DNA of 64,000 nt, from positions 1,502,104 to 1,566,103 of the forward strand of contig JAYRJU010000001.1 in the NCBI GenBank assembly GCA_041906145.1, written 5' to 3'. The position numbers were made by a program, and so were the translations under genes. The DNA comes from SHVO01 sp041906145 (GTDB taxonomy: Bacteria; Pseudomonadota; Alphaproteobacteria; Rhodospirillales; Rhodospirillaceae). Position 1 is the stretch's first letter, and each line of letters begins with the position of its first letter. The notes beneath the pieces are model-generated. The model saw only the letters and a program-made list of their open reading frames with translations. It was not told the DNA's origin and did no database searches. Of this stretch, positions 50,543-57,553 are shown in pieces.

Positions 50543-50956
50543 TTAGTGAGAGGCAGTGGCGCGAACAATTCTGCCTTCGAGTTTTGTCGCCTCAGCTACC
50601 GTGTTAGAGATCGTCCCATACTTGCGAACGTTCTTGTGAAGTAGTTCGAGGCGCTGATCTGTTTCGTCGGTATCGACCCTAATTTCGTACTCTATAGAGA
50701 TCATCTTCGGCGGGCTATCTTGCCTGACGCCATGAAGGTTTACCTCGACGCCGCGCAGCTCGAACTGGAGCATCGGCGCTACGCGCTCAATGCCTTTAAT
50801 CATGCAAGCGGCGACCGCAGCCAATAAAAGCTCAGCGGGATTGAAAGCATCCCGCCGTCCGGCCATATCGGTGTCGAGCGTAATTTGAGCATCTTTGGAA
50901 GTCGCGACGCTGCCGTGAGAATCAATGCGCTTTGCCGAGACTTTGTATTCCAGCAT
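50543..50956 (-). CDS. OsmC/Ohr-type peroxiredoxin-like protein
   Basis: The 137-residue OsmC-fold protein has FNPAELLLAAVAACMIKGIERVA, which contains the first family Cys, and GVEVNLHGVRQDSPPKMISIEYEIRVDT in the second half. The second redox Cys of true Ohr/OsmC, expected near the late helix, is not present, so it may belong to the single-Cys OsmC branch with another activity. It lies between the DksA-like and ATP-grasp genes, all minus strand. Confidence 0.88.
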   Translation of the reverse strand: MLEYKVSAKRIDSHGSVATSKDAQITLDTDMAGRRDAFNPAELLLAAVAACMIKGIERVAPMLQFELRGVEVNLHGVRQDSPPKMISIEYEIRVDTDETDQRLELLHKNVRKYGTISNTVAEATKLEGRIVRATASH

Positions 50957-51074
50957 CGTAGCTCCTCGAAATCCCAGTTTTTGTGCCTACCGTTCGACGC
51001 CGATCACGTCGATCTGGAGGTACCTGAGTTAACTACCTGCGGTCCAGAGGGCGGGCGGAACGTGCCTGACTTTC

Positions 51075-51389
51075 CTATGCACATTTAATGCAGTGCAGGG
51101 CAGTCGGAAGGGCTTTGAGGCGATTTATGTCGATGGGATTTCCGCATGATGAGCATATGCCGTAGGTGCCATTTTCGATGCGCTGGAGTGCGGCTCGGGC
51201 CTGAAGGATTTCCTGCCGCACAACTTCATCGACGCCGATCAAGACTTCATCATCAGCAAGGTCAACAGCCTGCTCAGATGAATCTGCGTCGAGCGGGTGG
51301 CGCAAATCATCTTCGATGACTTCGGCTCGATTGGTTAGCTCTTTAATGCGCGATTTAAGAGCCGCGGCAACGGAACTGTAATCAGTCAT
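51075..51389 (-). CDS. DksA/TraR-family zinc-finger protein
   Basis: The 104-residue protein has an N-terminal coiled helix pair (VAAALKSRIKELTNRAEVIEDDL, VVRQEILQARAALQRIENG) and a C4 zinc finger: YGICSSCGNPIDINRLKALPTALHCIKCA (CxxC and CxxC). The acidic tip DLADDEVL stands where DksA has DxxDxA. It may bind RNA polymerase through the secondary channel as a stress regulator. It follows the host-attachment gene at four bases, so both are transcribed together. Confidence 0.9.
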   Translation of the reverse strand: MTDYSSVAAALKSRIKELTNRAEVIEDDLRHPLDADSSEQAVDLADDEVLIGVDEVVRQEILQARAALQRIENGTYGICSSCGNPIDINRLKALPTALHCIKCA

Positions 51390-51393
51390 TACG

Positions 51394-51798
51394 TTATTTC
51401 CCCCGCAAGGCCTCTAGTACACTCTCACCGCTACGGCCTGTAAACTCCTTGTGTAGTTCTCCGATCAAAGCGGCCTTAAGTCGTTCATGATAGTGTCGCC
51501 TCATTTCGCCAAGGGTGCGCGGCGCTGCGATTACCACGAGATGTGAAACCACATTCGTGAGCACTTGATGATTGAGCCAATCCGCAACGGCGGCTGCATG
51601 TGCATCTTCATCAAGCTGGTGCCCGCTCGGTTCAGCAGAACTTGCATGGTGGCGAGCACCCGACCCCTTATTGTGCCCATGGAGGCTTGGGGCCTCGATT
51701 GATGATAGATCGGGTTGAGCCTCATTCCCGATATTACGGAACAGCTCCAAAATGTCGCCATCCGCCAAAGCAATAACTGCGCCATGCGGCAATAACAT
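51394..51798 (-). CDS. Host-attachment-protein (AtsE/PF10116-type) family
   Basis: The 134-residue protein has ALADGDILELFRN at the N-terminus, a His-rich centre (HGHNKGSGARHHAS) and the C-terminal VSHLVVIAAPRTLGEMRRHYHERLKAALIGELHKEFTG typical of the family first linked to plant-host attachment. Such genes are common in FixK/FNR-type stress clusters of rhizobia. It is preceded by a TTGA-N6-TCAA dyad 104 bases upstream. Confidence 0.88.
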   Translation of the reverse strand: MLLPHGAVIALADGDILELFRNIGNEAQPDLSSIEAPSLHGHNKGSGARHHASSAEPSGHQLDEDAHAAAVADWLNHQVLTNVVSHLVVIAAPRTLGEMRRHYHERLKAALIGELHKEFTGRSGESVLEALRGK

Positions 51799-51901
51799 GA
51801 GTATCTCCCAATTTAATTTTTGCTTGGCACAGAGCGAGGCTCGTTCGCCTGGGCGTGATAATCTAAGTAACCCAGCCTAACGTAGCCGTGCTTGGACCAC
51901 G

Positions 51902-51915
51902 TTGACAGTGGTCAA
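51902..51915. promoter_or_regulatory. FNR/FixK-type box
   Basis: TTGACAGTGGTCAA is a perfect TTGA-N6-TCAA dyad. It lies upstream of the minus-strand run of host-attachment, DksA-like, OsmC and ATP-grasp genes, and downstream of the exonuclease stop. Confidence 0.6.
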
Positions 51916-51973
51916 ATACCCGAGATCAGCAGTTTGGTACCAACGCACGACTTACGAACCGCAGTGCAGCGGC

Positions 51974-52711
51974 TCAACTAGCCGTCATGTACTGAAGGTG
52001 CGGCTTCGTTTCTTTGTGTCCAAGAATGAAAGCACGCAAATCAGCTTCACTCGCTCTGAATTGGGCCTCTGTCAGCTTGCCGCGAAATAGCTCGTAGCGA
52101 AGCCAAATTTGATACGTGTTCGTCACGTCAGTCTCGCAGTAGTCCGCGATCTCTTTGATGCGACCGGCCTGGAAATAACCGGCGACCTCACTGCCGTCGA
52201 TGCCCTCAGGCTTGCCTGTCAAACCCAGCGCCAAGCTGATCTCGTGCATGGTCGCTTTGCCGTTGGGGCTAAACGACGACAGAGCGTCGCAAAGATCGAG
52301 AGCGTCTTCGGAGTAGCGATTGAAGTAAGACCGCATCGAAAGGCCGGGAGCCGAGACCTCGTTAATCATGGCCCGGTAGCGAACCACGGGAAGATCGAAG
52401 CTATTGCCGTTGAAAGTAATCAGCTGCGGATTGAGTTCTGCAATGCGATCAACGAAGGCCGTTATCAGAGCCTTCTCGGACCGCTCTCCAACATGCGGCG
52501 CACCAATAGCCTTCACCTTCCAGAAGTCATCTTCCTTATGGGCCACCAGAGCGCCGATGCAGGCAATCGAGTGGTACGGGAGCTTCGGAAACTTGGAGCC
52601 CATAGCCTCCCGGATTTCGTTCTCCGGCTTCCCGGCAAGACCGTTGGCCGCCGCCCATCGAGTTAGGTCGGGTACGGTTTCCAGGTCCCAGACGATGACG
52701 TATTGGCTCAT
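51974..52711 (-). CDS. Predicted 3'-5' exonuclease, PolB-like DEDD type
   Basis: The 245-residue protein has the ExoI motif VIVWDLETVPDL (D and E), ExoII ITFNGNSFDLPVVRYRA and ExoIII IADYCETDVTNTYQIWLRYELF with the late Asp. This is the layout of the predicted polymerase-B-like exonuclease family. It probably degrades or trims single-stranded DNA or RNA. It is near the stress genes but has its own orientation start at the 52712 gap, divergent from the PhnA-like gene. No signs of decay. Confidence 0.9.
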   Translation of the reverse strand: MSQYVIVWDLETVPDLTRWAAANGLAGKPENEIREAMGSKFPKLPYHSIACIGALVAHKEDDFWKVKAIGAPHVGERSEKALITAFVDRIAELNPQLITFNGNSFDLPVVRYRAMINEVSAPGLSMRSYFNRYSEDALDLCDALSSFSPNGKATMHEISLALGLTGKPEGIDGSEVAGYFQAGRIKEIADYCETDVTNTYQIWLRYELFRGKLTEAQFRASEADLRAFILGHKETKPHLQYMTAS

Positions 52712-52869
52712 TTTGCCCCCAACCTAGGATAGGATGCGGGCCGCCATTTGCCACCTGCTCATCTGGAGGAGTCTGGGGGCTCTGGCGGTCACCGCGCGCG
52801 CAAATCTGACGGCTTTCACTGGCAGTGGAACGAAGCCGGAAGACTGGCTGATCGAAAATTAAGGAACCT

Positions 52870-53187
52870 ATGATGACCGATGATGATGAGTATGTGTACG
52901 ACGAAGAAACTGGCGAATGGATTACCGCAGGCCAGTTGCGCTCTAAGAAAGCCGAAGCCGCCAAAGCAGATGAAGTGGTCGTGCTCGATTCTGTTGGCAA
53001 TGTGCTCGCCGACGGTGACCAAGTGACGTTAATAAAGGACTTGGACGTAAAGGGTGCGGGGCAAGTGCTACGCCGAGGGACACTCATCAAATCAATCCGG
53101 CTGACCGGCGACCCTCAAGAGATTGATTGCAAATTTGACGGTATCAAAGGGCTGGTCTTGCGCGCGGAATTTGTGAAGAAGCGATGA
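52870..53187 (+). CDS. PhnA/YjdM-domain protein with altered N-terminus
   Basis: The 105-residue protein has the PhnA C-terminal domain, VVVLDSVGNVLADGDQVTLIKDLDVKGAG then RRGTLIKSIRLT and EIDCKFDGIKGLVLRAEFVKK. The N-terminal zinc ribbon (Cys pairs) of standard PhnA/YjdM is absent and replaced by an acidic stretch, DDDEYVYDEETGEWI. Phosphonoacetate hydrolase is not expected of this family despite the name. The start may be the second Met. It is followed by the first 265-bp repeat copy. Confidence 0.85.
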   Translation: MMTDDDEYVYDEETGEWITAGQLRSKKAEAAKADEVVVLDSVGNVLADGDQVTLIKDLDVKGAGQVLRRGTLIKSIRLTGDPQEIDCKFDGIKGLVLRAEFVKKR

Positions 53188-53358
53188 GCGACCGGCTCCC
53201 GGATATAATTTCCGTACAATTGAAGGCGTCCTGGGCCTTGTGCTACCTACACAGGGTCGGATGCTGACGCTACTTCTTCAGCGTTACTCGCAGCATCCAC
53301 GCGTTCAGGCTTGGTCACACTGGCCGTCGTCTGGCGGACCGCTGTCGTGACGCCATTA

Positions 53359-53415
53359 GGTGCGACAATCGCGCCGAAAACTGCGGAAAACGTAGAGATA
53401 ATGGATTGTCGCACC
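53359..53415. repeat. Inverted GGTGCGACAAT pair in repeat copy 1
   Basis: GGTGCGACAAT (53359-53369) faces ATTGTCGCACC (53405-53415), an exact 11-base inverted repeat 35 bases apart. The same pair is present in copy 2, and a partial version near attL. Confidence 0.6.
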
Positions 53416-53452
53416 TGCCACTAAGTTATTGTTTTATTTAAATAGCCGCACG

Positions 53453-53464
53453 CCTGGTGCGCCC
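53453..53464. repeat. Internal att-like core (partial)
   Basis: CCTGGTGCGCCC equals the first 12 bases of the 20-base att core at 27751 and 56134. The remaining eight bases have diverged (GCTGTTCA). It marks the boundary between the main island and the ars module. Confidence 0.65.
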
Positions 53465-53565
53465 GCTGTTCAGAACTGAACAATTTGCTCAGAACTGCAC
53501 ACCGGCTTCGAACGCAATCCGCACATCTGATGCGTCAATGCTCTTTCCGCTAAAGCCGCCAGAAG

Positions 53566-53601
53566 TTGACGGCTTCTATATTTCGACTATCTTGGAAATA
53601 T
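53566..53601 (+). promoter_or_regulatory. Probable arsR promoter and operator
   Basis: TTGACG (53566-53571) and TATCTT (53588-53593) have promoter-like spacing of 16 bases. ATATTTC (53578-53584) and GAAATAT (53595-53601) are exact inverted arms around ten bases, overlapping the -10 and the arsR start, which fits an ArsR repressor site. Transcription would begin near the ATG, giving a leaderless message. Assignment is inference. Confidence 0.5.
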
Positions 53602-53953
53602 GGAAAGCTTCACCGCAGTAGCAGCCTTGTCGGCTCTTGCCCACGAAGGCCGTTTGGAAATATTCCGACTTCTCGTTCAAGCCGGACCTGATGGTCTTGT
53701 TGTGGGCGAGATCGCGTCCAAGCTCGACATGCCTAACGCGACACTCTCATTCCATTTGAGCCAGCTGAAGCACGCAGGTCTCGTCCACGCAAAGCGTGAA
53801 GGACGCCAACTTATCCAAACGGCAGACTTCGAACGCATGAACGGTTTGGTCGAATATCTTACCGAGAATTGCTGCGGAGGCACGACGTGTGCGCCCGTGT
53901 GTAAGCCGAAAGCCATAGCTCCCAAGAAATCGAGAAAAGGAAAACCAGCGTGA
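53600..53953 (+). CDS. arsR: ArsR-family arsenite-responsive repressor
   Basis: The 117-residue winged-helix protein has the HTH VVGEIASKLDMPNATLSFHLSQLKHAGLV (about 34-62) and a C-terminal cysteine set C91, C92 and C97 (ENCCGGTTCAPVC, with C101). This matches the type in which As(III) binds near the C-terminus, as in Acidithiobacillus ArsR (C95, C96, C102), rather than the CxC in the DNA-binding helix. It should repress the arsR-aqpS-arsC-arsH operon until arsenite binds. The Lys-rich tail is unstructured. Confidence 0.93.
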   Translation: MESFTAVAALSALAHEGRLEIFRLLVQAGPDGLVVGEIASKLDMPNATLSFHLSQLKHAGLVHAKREGRQLIQTADFERMNGLVEYLTENCCGGTTCAPVCKPKAIAPKKSRKGKPA

Positions 53954-53980
53954 AACGGATTCATGTAGGCGCATCGCAAG

Positions 53981-54655
53981 ATGCATAAGCGGACAGCCGT
54001 CGTCGTTGCAAGCGAGCTTACGGCGACCGCATTTCTGCTCCTTGCCGTGGTGGGATCGGGGATCGCGGGGGAGAAGCTATCGAATGGGAACACAGCGGTC
54101 GCGCTGCTTGCCAACGCAATTGCGACGGGCTGCGCTCTGTACTCTTTGATCGTCACGTTTGCGCCCGTATCAGGGGCGCACATGAATCCCATCGTGAGCA
54201 TTGCCGCAGCATACTTTCGACAAATGCCTTGGAAGTCGGTGCCTGCTCATATCATTTCTCAGGTCGTAGGGGCTGTGATCGGCATTTGGTTGGCGCACTT
54301 CCTGTTTGACCTTCCGATTATTCAGTTTAGTGAGCACGCGCGTACGGGTATGCCGCAATGGTGCGCTGAGACTGTCGCAACGGTCGGGTTGCTGGGTGTC
54401 ATTCTTCGCTGCAACTCTCACGGATTGCCGATCACTGCCAACGCAGTCGCGCTCTACATAACCGGCGCATACTGGTTTACGTCTTCTACTTCCTTCGCTA
54501 ACCCCGCCGTGACAATCGCGCGGTCGCTGACCAATACGTTCGCGGGGATCAGACCCGCCGATGTGATCGGCTTTGTCGTCGCACAGTTCGTTGGTCTGGG
54601 CATCGTGCTTCTCGCTTCACGAGCGACCGCCTTCACCTTGTCTGAAAGTAAGTAG
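53981..54655 (+). CDS. aqpS: Aquaglyceroporin-type arsenite channel AqpS
   Basis: The 224-residue MIP-family protein has six membrane helices and two half-helix loops. The first loop is GAHMNPIVSIAAA, with NPI in place of NPA; the second is FANPAVTIARSLTNTFAG, with standard NPA and the selectivity Arg. In the Sinorhizobium meliloti ars operon the same gene lies between arsR and arsC and lets arsenite made by ArsC flow out; there is no arsB or acr3 here either. Start at ATG 53981, 27 bases after arsR. Confidence 0.92.
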   Translation: MHKRTAVVVASELTATAFLLLAVVGSGIAGEKLSNGNTAVALLANAIATGCALYSLIVTFAPVSGAHMNPIVSIAAAYFRQMPWKSVPAHIISQVVGAVIGIWLAHFLFDLPIIQFSEHARTGMPQWCAETVATVGLLGVILRCNSHGLPITANAVALYITGAYWFTSSTSFANPAVTIARSLTNTFAGIRPADVIGFVVAQFVGLGIVLLASRATAFTLSESK

Positions 54656-54663
54656 AGAGACCA

Positions 54664-55086
54664 ATGAACATCGTCGTCCACCACAATCCTGATTGTGGAA
54701 CCTCTCGGAACGTCCTGAAGATCATCGAAGCGGCGGGCTACAAGCCGACCGTGATCGAGTATCTGAAATGCGGATGGACCAAGCCGCAACTTCTGGCGCT
54801 ATTTGCATCGGCCAATTTGACGCCTCGTTCTGCCCTAAGAGAGACTAAATCGCCCGCGAAGGAGCTTGGGCTGATTGATCCAAACGTCTCCGATGAAGCA
54901 ATCTTGGATCAGATGATCGCGCATCCGGTGTTGGTCAATCGGCCAATAGTCTGTTCGACTAAGGGTGTAAAGCTGTGCCGCCCGAGTGAGGCTGTGCTGG
55001 ACTTGCTGGACAAACTGCCACCAGGACCGCTCTACAAGGAAGACGGCGGGCTCATAATAGACAGCGAGGGAAATCGCGTTGGTTGA
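54664..55086 (+). CDS. arsC: Arsenate reductase ArsC, glutaredoxin-dependent
   Basis: The 140-residue protein has HHNPDCGTSRNVLKII with the catalytic Cys11, the LTPRSALRETKSPAKELGL segment with conserved Arg, and HPVLVNRPIVCSTKGVKLCRPSE. It reduces arsenate to arsenite with glutathione/glutaredoxin. The arsenite then leaves through AqpS. It starts nine bases after the aqpS stop and overlaps arsH by eight bases, so the operon is tightly coupled. Confidence 0.95.
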   Translation: MNIVVHHNPDCGTSRNVLKIIEAAGYKPTVIEYLKCGWTKPQLLALFASANLTPRSALRETKSPAKELGLIDPNVSDEAILDQMIAHPVLVNRPIVCSTKGVKLCRPSEAVLDLLDKLPPGPLYKEDGGLIIDSEGNRVG

Positions 55087-55801
55087 CCAGCAAGAAACGT
55101 TCCCGAACCTCGACGAAAATTGTTTCCAGGAAATAGACGCAGCGCGTCTCGCAACGCCTCTGCGTTCAACACACCGTCCTCGCATCCTGTTGCTCTATGG
55201 GTCGTTGCGGAAGGTTTCGTACAGTCGTTTCCTGTCGCAGGAAGCCGCACGGCTGCTTGAGCGGTTCGGCGCGGAAACTCGTTTCTTCCATCCGGATGAA
55301 TTACCTCTCCCGGACTCGGCGGGAGCGGGGCATCCCAAGGTCAAGGAACTGCGCGACGCTGTGACCTGGTGCGAGGGTATGGTGTGGTGTTCGCCCGAAC
55401 GGCACGGTTCAATGAGCGGCATCATGAAGGCGCAAATTGACTGGATACCGTTGACCCTGGGGGCAGTGCGGCCCACGCAGGGGAAGACGCTCGCGGTCAT
55501 GCAAGTGAGCGGGGGGTCTCAGTCCTTCAATGCGGTCAATCAACTGCGTGTGCTGGGCCGATGGATGCGCTTGCTCACAATCCCCAATCAGTCGTCAGTC
55601 GCTAAGGCGTATCTGGAGTTTGATGAGGCAGGACGCATGAAGCCGTCCTCCTACTATGACCGCGTTGTCGATGTGATGGAGGAACTGGTGAAGTTCACCT
55701 TGCTGACCCGTGACATTGCGCCGTACTTGGTGGACCGCTACAGCGAACGGAAAGAAAGTGCCGAGGAACTCACCAACCGCGTTAACCAGAGGGCCATCTA
55801 A
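55079..55801 (+). CDS. arsH: NADPH-dependent FMN reductase ArsH
   Basis: The 240-residue flavodoxin-like protein has RILLLYGSLRKVSYSRFLSQEAARLLERFGAETRFF (FMN phosphate loop GSLRxxSxS), WCSPERHGSMSGIMKAQIDW and KTLAVMQVSGGSQSFNAVNQLRVLGRW, the ArsH pattern. ArsH oxidises trivalent organoarsenicals or reduces quinones or metals with NADPH. It is read from a TTG at 55079 overlapping arsC by eight bases. It ends 79 bases before repeat copy 2. Confidence 0.94.
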   Translation: MVDQQETFPNLDENCFQEIDAARLATPLRSTHRPRILLLYGSLRKVSYSRFLSQEAARLLERFGAETRFFHPDELPLPDSAGAGHPKVKELRDAVTWCEGMVWCSPERHGSMSGIMKAQIDWIPLTLGAVRPTQGKTLAVMQVSGGSQSFNAVNQLRVLGRWMRLLTIPNQSSVAKAYLEFDEAGRMKPSSYYDRVVDVMEELVKFTLLTRDIAPYLVDRYSERKESAEELTNRVNQRAI

Positions 55802-55880
55802 TCTGGTTTACGCCGAAAACAGCGAGGCCAAGAGGCCTTGGCATGACCTGCCCGCAGCGAGATGAAGGCTTGAACGGCAG

Positions 55881-56145
55881 GGATATAATTTCCGTACAAT
55901 TGAAGGCGTCCTCGGCCTTGTGCTACCCAGACAGGGAAGGATACGGACGCTACTTCTTCAGCGGTACCCGCAGCGTCCACGCGTTCAGGCTTTGTCACCA
56001 AGCACGCCTTCTGGGGGACCTGGGGGACGACGCTACTTGGGTGCGACAATCGCGCCAGAAAGTGCGGTAAACGTAGAGAAAGTTGATTGTCGCACCTGCG
56101 GCTAAGCTATTGTTTTACTTAAATAGCCGCACGCCTGGTGCGCCC
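55881..56145. repeat. 265-bp direct repeat, copy 2
   Basis: It aligns from GGATATAATTTCCGTACAAT to CCTGGTGCGCCC with 53201-53464, with scattered mismatches. It carries GGTGCGACAAT (56040-56050) and its inverted copy (56086-56096) and runs into the full att core. As the true right end of the island it is the likely ancestor or sister of copy 1. Confidence 0.8.
56040..56096. repeat. Inverted GGTGCGACAAT pair near attR
   Basis: GGTGCGACAAT (56040-56050) faces ATTGTCGCACC (56086-56096), 35 bases apart, ending 37 bases before attR. Candidate integrase arm site. Confidence 0.6.
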
Positions 56146-56153
56146 ACCATTTC
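56134..56153. repeat. attR core
   Basis: Identical over 20 bases to the tRNA-Lys 3' end at 27751-27770; after it, sequence becomes host-like and leads to lemA. Marks the right end of the island. Confidence 0.9.
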
Positions 56154-56249
56154 CTGAATGGCCGATCCCATCCCGAAGGTCCTTTCCGGTAGTCCTTCTT
56201 TAGGCTCCTATATAGAGAAGCCCCCGCGGCTTCATTCGAAGGAGAACCC

Positions 56250-56831
56250 ATGCTGGTCCGTCTGCTCGCCGTCCTGCTTACCGCCCTGACCCTCGCCGGG
56301 TGCGATATCAACGCGGTTCCGCGCCTTGATGAAGAAGTGAAGGCGTCGTGGAGCCAGGTGCAAAATCAATATCAGCGACGTGCCGACCTGATCCCGAATC
56401 TCGTGGAAACCGTGAAGGGTTATGCCGAGCATGAGCGCGAGACTCTTGAGGCTGTCATCGCGGCGCGCGCCAAGGCCACCTCGATGCAGCTCCCGGACAA
56501 CATCACGCAGGATCCGGAAGCCTTCCAGCGCTTCCAGGAAAATCAGGCCGGCCTCACCAGCGCGTTGGCGCGCCTCATGGTGGTGGTCGAGCAGTACCCG
56601 AACCTGAAAGCCGATCAGCAGTTCATCGCACTGCAGTCCCAACTTGAAGGCACGGAGAACCGTATCGCCGTCGCGCGCAAGGACTACATCGCCACGGTGC
56701 AGCGCTATAACACCGAGATCCGCACGTTCCCGGGACGCTTCGTCGCCGCGGTCCTCTATCCGGACGCCAAGGTGAAAGAAACCTTCACCGCCAGCGAAGC
56801 CGCGCAGCAGGCGCCCGCCGTCAAATTCTGA
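56250..56831 (+). CDS. lemA: LemA family lipoprotein
   Basis: The 193-residue protein has a lipoprotein leader with lipobox LAGC (Cys18), then the LemA helical domain: EEVKASWSQVQNQYQRRADLIPNLVETVKGYAEHE, RAKATSMQL, LARLMVVVEQYPNLKADQQFIALQSQLEGTENRIAVAR and YNTEIRTFPGRF in order. LemA proteins are membrane-linked helical bundles of unclear role and usually sit with TPM-domain genes, as here. It overlaps the next gene by one base. First host gene after the island. Confidence 0.94.
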   Translation: MLVRLLAVLLTALTLAGCDINAVPRLDEEVKASWSQVQNQYQRRADLIPNLVETVKGYAEHERETLEAVIAARAKATSMQLPDNITQDPEAFQRFQENQAGLTSALARLMVVVEQYPNLKADQQFIALQSQLEGTENRIAVARKDYIATVQRYNTEIRTFPGRFVAAVLYPDAKVKETFTASEAAQQAPAVKF

Positions 56832-57553
56832 TGCGCCGTTTTGTTTTTGCGCTGCTGCTGATCGCCGCGGGCGCCGCGCAGGCCGCCGGCCTCTCGTTCC
56901 CGCCGCTGACCGGGCGCGTGGTCGATCAGGCCGGCATCCTGTCGGTCTCGGCCGAACAAACGCTCACCGCCGCGTTGCAAGCTCACGAGCAGGCGACAAG
57001 CCAACAGGTTGTCGTTGCGACGGTCGCTTCGCTTGAGGAGCGGGATATCGCCGAATACGGCGTCGCGCTCGGCCGGGCCTGGGGCATCGGCCAAAAGGAT
57101 AAGAACACCGGCGTGATTCTCTTAGTCGCGCCGAACGAGCGTGCGGTGCGCATCGAGGTCGGTTATGGCCTTGAAGGCACGCTCACGGACGCAACCTCCC
57201 GCCTGATCATTGAAAACGCCATCCTTCCGCAATTCCGCGCGGGAAACATGGAGGCCGGAATCGTTGCCGGGACGCGTTCGATTCTTGGCGTGTTGCGCGG
57301 TGATCCCGATGCGACGCCGCAACCGGCGCCCATCCGCTCGCGCGACCCGGGTGGGATTCCGATTTTCACCATCCTGATCATCCTTTTCATCGTCACCCGT
57401 TTCGGCCGCAGGCGCCGCGGCCTCTTTCCCCTGATCCTGGGCTCGCCCACGGTGTGGCATGGCGGCTCGCGGCGCGGCGGTGGGTTCGGCGGCGGCGGTT
57501 TCAGGGGGGGTGGGGGCTCATTTGGCGGCGGGGGCGCGAGCGGCCGATGGTAA
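56831..57553 (+). CDS. TPM-domain protein with Gly-rich tail (YgcG type)
   Basis: The 240-residue protein has a signal peptide (FVFALLLIAAGAAQAAG) and a TPM domain (about 22-155: FPPLTGRVVDQAGILS, QVVVATVASLEERDIAEYG, LGRAWGIGQKDKNTGVILLVAPNERAVRIEVGYGLEG). One membrane helix follows at about 178-192, then an arginine patch and a Gly/Phe-rich tail (GGGFGGGGFRGGG). TPM proteins act in the envelope; some bind phosphate compounds or help photosystem repair. Part of a lemA-TPM-TPM operon. The last residues overlap the next start. Confidence 0.92.
   Translation: MRRFVFALLLIAAGAAQAAGLSFPPLTGRVVDQAGILSVSAEQTLTAALQAHEQATSQQVVVATVASLEERDIAEYGVALGRAWGIGQKDKNTGVILLVAPNERAVRIEVGYGLEGTLTDATSRLIIENAILPQFRAGNMEAGIVAGTRSILGVLRGDPDATPQPAPIRSRDPGGIPIFTILIILFIVTRFGRRRRGLFPLILGSPTVWHGGSRRGGGFGGGGFRGGGGSFGGGGASGRW

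Larger units (their letters stand above)
53201..53464. repeat. 265-bp direct repeat, copy 1, ending in an att-like core
   Basis: From GGATATAATTTCCGTACAAT to CCTGGTGCGCCC it aligns with 55881-56145 almost without gaps at roughly four of five bases (estimated by eye). It has no coding potential I trust. It carries an inverted pair of GGTGCGACAAT (53359-53369 and 53405-53415) and ends in 12 bases of the tRNA-Lys att core (53453-53464), after which similarity stops. Best read as the right end of an older element. Confidence 0.8.
27767..56153. mobile_element. Genomic island in tRNA-Lys, probably composite
   Basis: The interval is bounded by a 20-base direct repeat of the tRNA-Lys end and has an integrase gene at the tRNA side. 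It carries typical accessory genes (ArdC-like, DUF3768, XRE regulator, restriction-type operon, stress block, arsenic operon). Codons end in A/T visibly more often than in the flanking host genes. An internal att-like end at 53453-53464 and the two ~265-bp repeats suggest that two elements inserted in tandem: a main one up to 53464 and a ~2.7-kb ars module. No conjugation or replication genes are seen, and the integrase is truncated, so the island is probably fixed. Confidence 0.88.
55802..56249. other. 448-base gap: repeat copy 2, attR and lemA upstream region
   Basis: It contains the second 265-bp repeat copy (55881-56145), attR (56134-56153) and, after the island boundary, about 95 host bases before lemA. 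I see no gene; the open frame across the repeat is not conserved between the two copies in a coding manner. Confidence 0.7.

Noticed and set aside
55843..56070. 75-aa frame across repeat copy 2
   Set aside because: The corresponding frame is not kept in repeat copy 1, so the repeat is probably non-coding.
27767..56153. CRISPR array or complete conjugative element within the island
   Set aside because: No regularly spaced repeats, and no relaxase, T4SS or replication genes seen.
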